Assembly: GCF_000814765.1 (NCBI RefSeq)
Contig: NZ_JWIC01000006.1
Span: forward strand, 62,001-126,000
Direction: 5' to 3'
Origin: Pseudoalteromonas luteoviolacea
GTDB taxonomy: Bacteria > Pseudomonadota > Gammaproteobacteria > Enterobacterales > Alteromonadaceae
Length of the DNA: 64,000 nt
In this document: positions 63,510 through 64,000 of the stretch, in pieces
How the letters are laid out: every line of letters begins with the position of its first letter
Position numbering within the stretch: the first letter of the stretch is position 1
Notes under the pieces: generated by a model
The model's database searches: none
What the model was told of the DNA's origin: nothing
Seen by the model: the letters and a program-made list of their open reading frames with translations, nothing else
Program-made: the position numbers and the translations under genes

Positions 63510-63989
63510 TTATTTAATGATGGTTTCTGTTGAGCATGTCGTCTTTTGCCATTTGACGTACGTTAAATTCAAAAGACTGGCCAGTGCAACCAAGAATAAG
63601 CAGCCGCTCAAAACTGGAAACAATAAAAAGTCGATGTGTGTATTGCCAGCCATGATGATGACAAGCGGGGTAGCGCCTGCTGGCGGATGAACCACCTTGA
63701 ATAGCTGCATTAAGGCAATTGCTAACCCAACACCAATGGCCATGAAGAGAAGGCTTGAGCCAAATAAAAATAACATAAACAAGCCGATGGCAGCTGAAAG
63801 GCAATGCCCGCCGATGACATTTTTTGGCCTTGATAACGGGGAGTGAGGAACCGCAAAGAGCAATACACATGTGGCGCCATATGGGGCCATTAAGAGCGGG
63901 TGATGCACCAACGAAGAGAGCATACCTAATCCCCAAATTCCCAAAAAACCACCAACAAAACCTTTTGTGATATCAGTTAATCTACTCAT
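63510..63989 (-). CDS. HPP family membrane protein
   Basis: This 159-residue inner-membrane protein has four helices and the HPP signature VHPPAGATPLVIIMAG at about residues 100-115, with APYGATCVLLFAVPHSPLSRPKNVIGGH before it. Some family members are thought to carry nitrite or other small anions. The start is near the window edge; AGAG precedes the ATG. Confidence 0.9.
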   Translation of the reverse strand: MSRLTDITKGFVGGFLGIWGLGMLSSLVHHPLLMAPYGATCVLLFAVPHSPLSRPKNVIGGHCLSAAIGLFMLFLFGSSLLFMAIGVGLAIALMQLFKVVHPPAGATPLVIIMAGNTHIDFLLFPVLSGCLFLVALASLLNLTYVKWQKTTCSTETIIK

Positions 63990-64000
63990 TTTATCTCTTT

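Noticed and set aside
63514..63936. 140-residue minus-strand frame
   Set aside because: It overlaps the HPP gene in another frame, and only the HPP frame carries the family motif.
1..64000. CRISPR arrays, transposases, integrases, tRNA or rRNA genes
   Set aside because: No regular repeat-spacer series, IS-like genes or RNA gene signatures were found by reading both strands; a tRNAscan or Rfam run would be needed to rule out RNA genes fully.

Overview
The window looks like a chromosomal accessory stretch from a marine gammaproteobacterium of the Alteromonadales, most likely Pseudoalteromonas. This is inferred from the AT-rich composition, the many secreted or lipid-anchored proteins, the membrane-bound LytTR, CadC-like and AraC regulators, the TipAS-type MerR, a DUF2809 protein and a NaChBac-type sodium channel. 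No database could be searched. I found no rRNA, tRNA, CRISPR array, transposase, integrase or phage gene. Genes are mostly single transcription units or short runs, often with GTG or TTG starts, separated by 100-600 bp spacers that frequently hold strong hairpins.

Layout. 1-4.1 kb: the tail of a VOC protein, a DUF6817 protein, a probably frameshifted small membrane protein, a NylB-like serine hydrolase (minus) and a decayed DUF1801 gene. 4.1-8.3 kb: a membrane-anchored protein with a calcium-loop motif, a Nudix hydrolase, and a plus-strand run of a secreted protein, a NADAR/YbiA-type enzyme, a three-helix membrane protein and a second secreted protein. 8.3-13.7 kb: two more beta-lactamase-fold serine hydrolases and a membrane-bound LytTR regulator divergent from the second one. 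13.9-19.2 kb: a DUF2846-like lipoprotein, a transglutaminase-like/TPR lipoprotein, a GNAT enzyme, the sodium channel and an M20 amidohydrolase. 19.6-25.7 kb: two paralogous secreted PD40 propeller proteins flanking RNase HI, a lipoprotein and a P-loop kinase, then an esterase split by a one-base frameshift in a C run.

25.8-33.8 kb: small conserved proteins, an alpha/beta hydrolase, a MerR-TipAS regulator and an S9 prolyl oligopeptidase with clear terminators. 33.9-39.8 kb: a CadC-like winged-helix/PD40 membrane regulator divergent from a metallo-beta-lactamase-fold hydrolase, a MerB-family protein without the catalytic Asp, and an endonuclease/exonuclease/phosphatase lipoprotein. 40-48 kb: GNAT, 2OG-Fe(II) oxygenase, VOC, a large PLP decarboxylase, an EF-hand protein, an unrecognised 374-residue protein, an unlisted 48-residue Asn-rich protein and an FG-GAP propeller.

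48.4-64 kb: a secreted M17 aminopeptidase; an ECF-like sigma factor translationally coupled to an unusual Ser/Thr kinase whose extracytoplasmic half carries an Ig-like segment and S-layer-homology (SLH) repeats; a secreted CHAP-like cysteine hydrolase; an OmpR/histidine-kinase pair; a bicovalent-type flavin oxidase; a GGCT-like protein; a GspG-like protein; a membrane AraC regulator divergent from a secreted NTF2-like/chitin-binding protein; cytochrome b561; a class V aminotransferase; and an HPP-family protein. The sigma factor/kinase-SLH pair, with a tandem-repeat operator candidate upstream, is the best candidate for an undescribed system: a one-piece envelope sensor kinase coupled to its own sigma factor.
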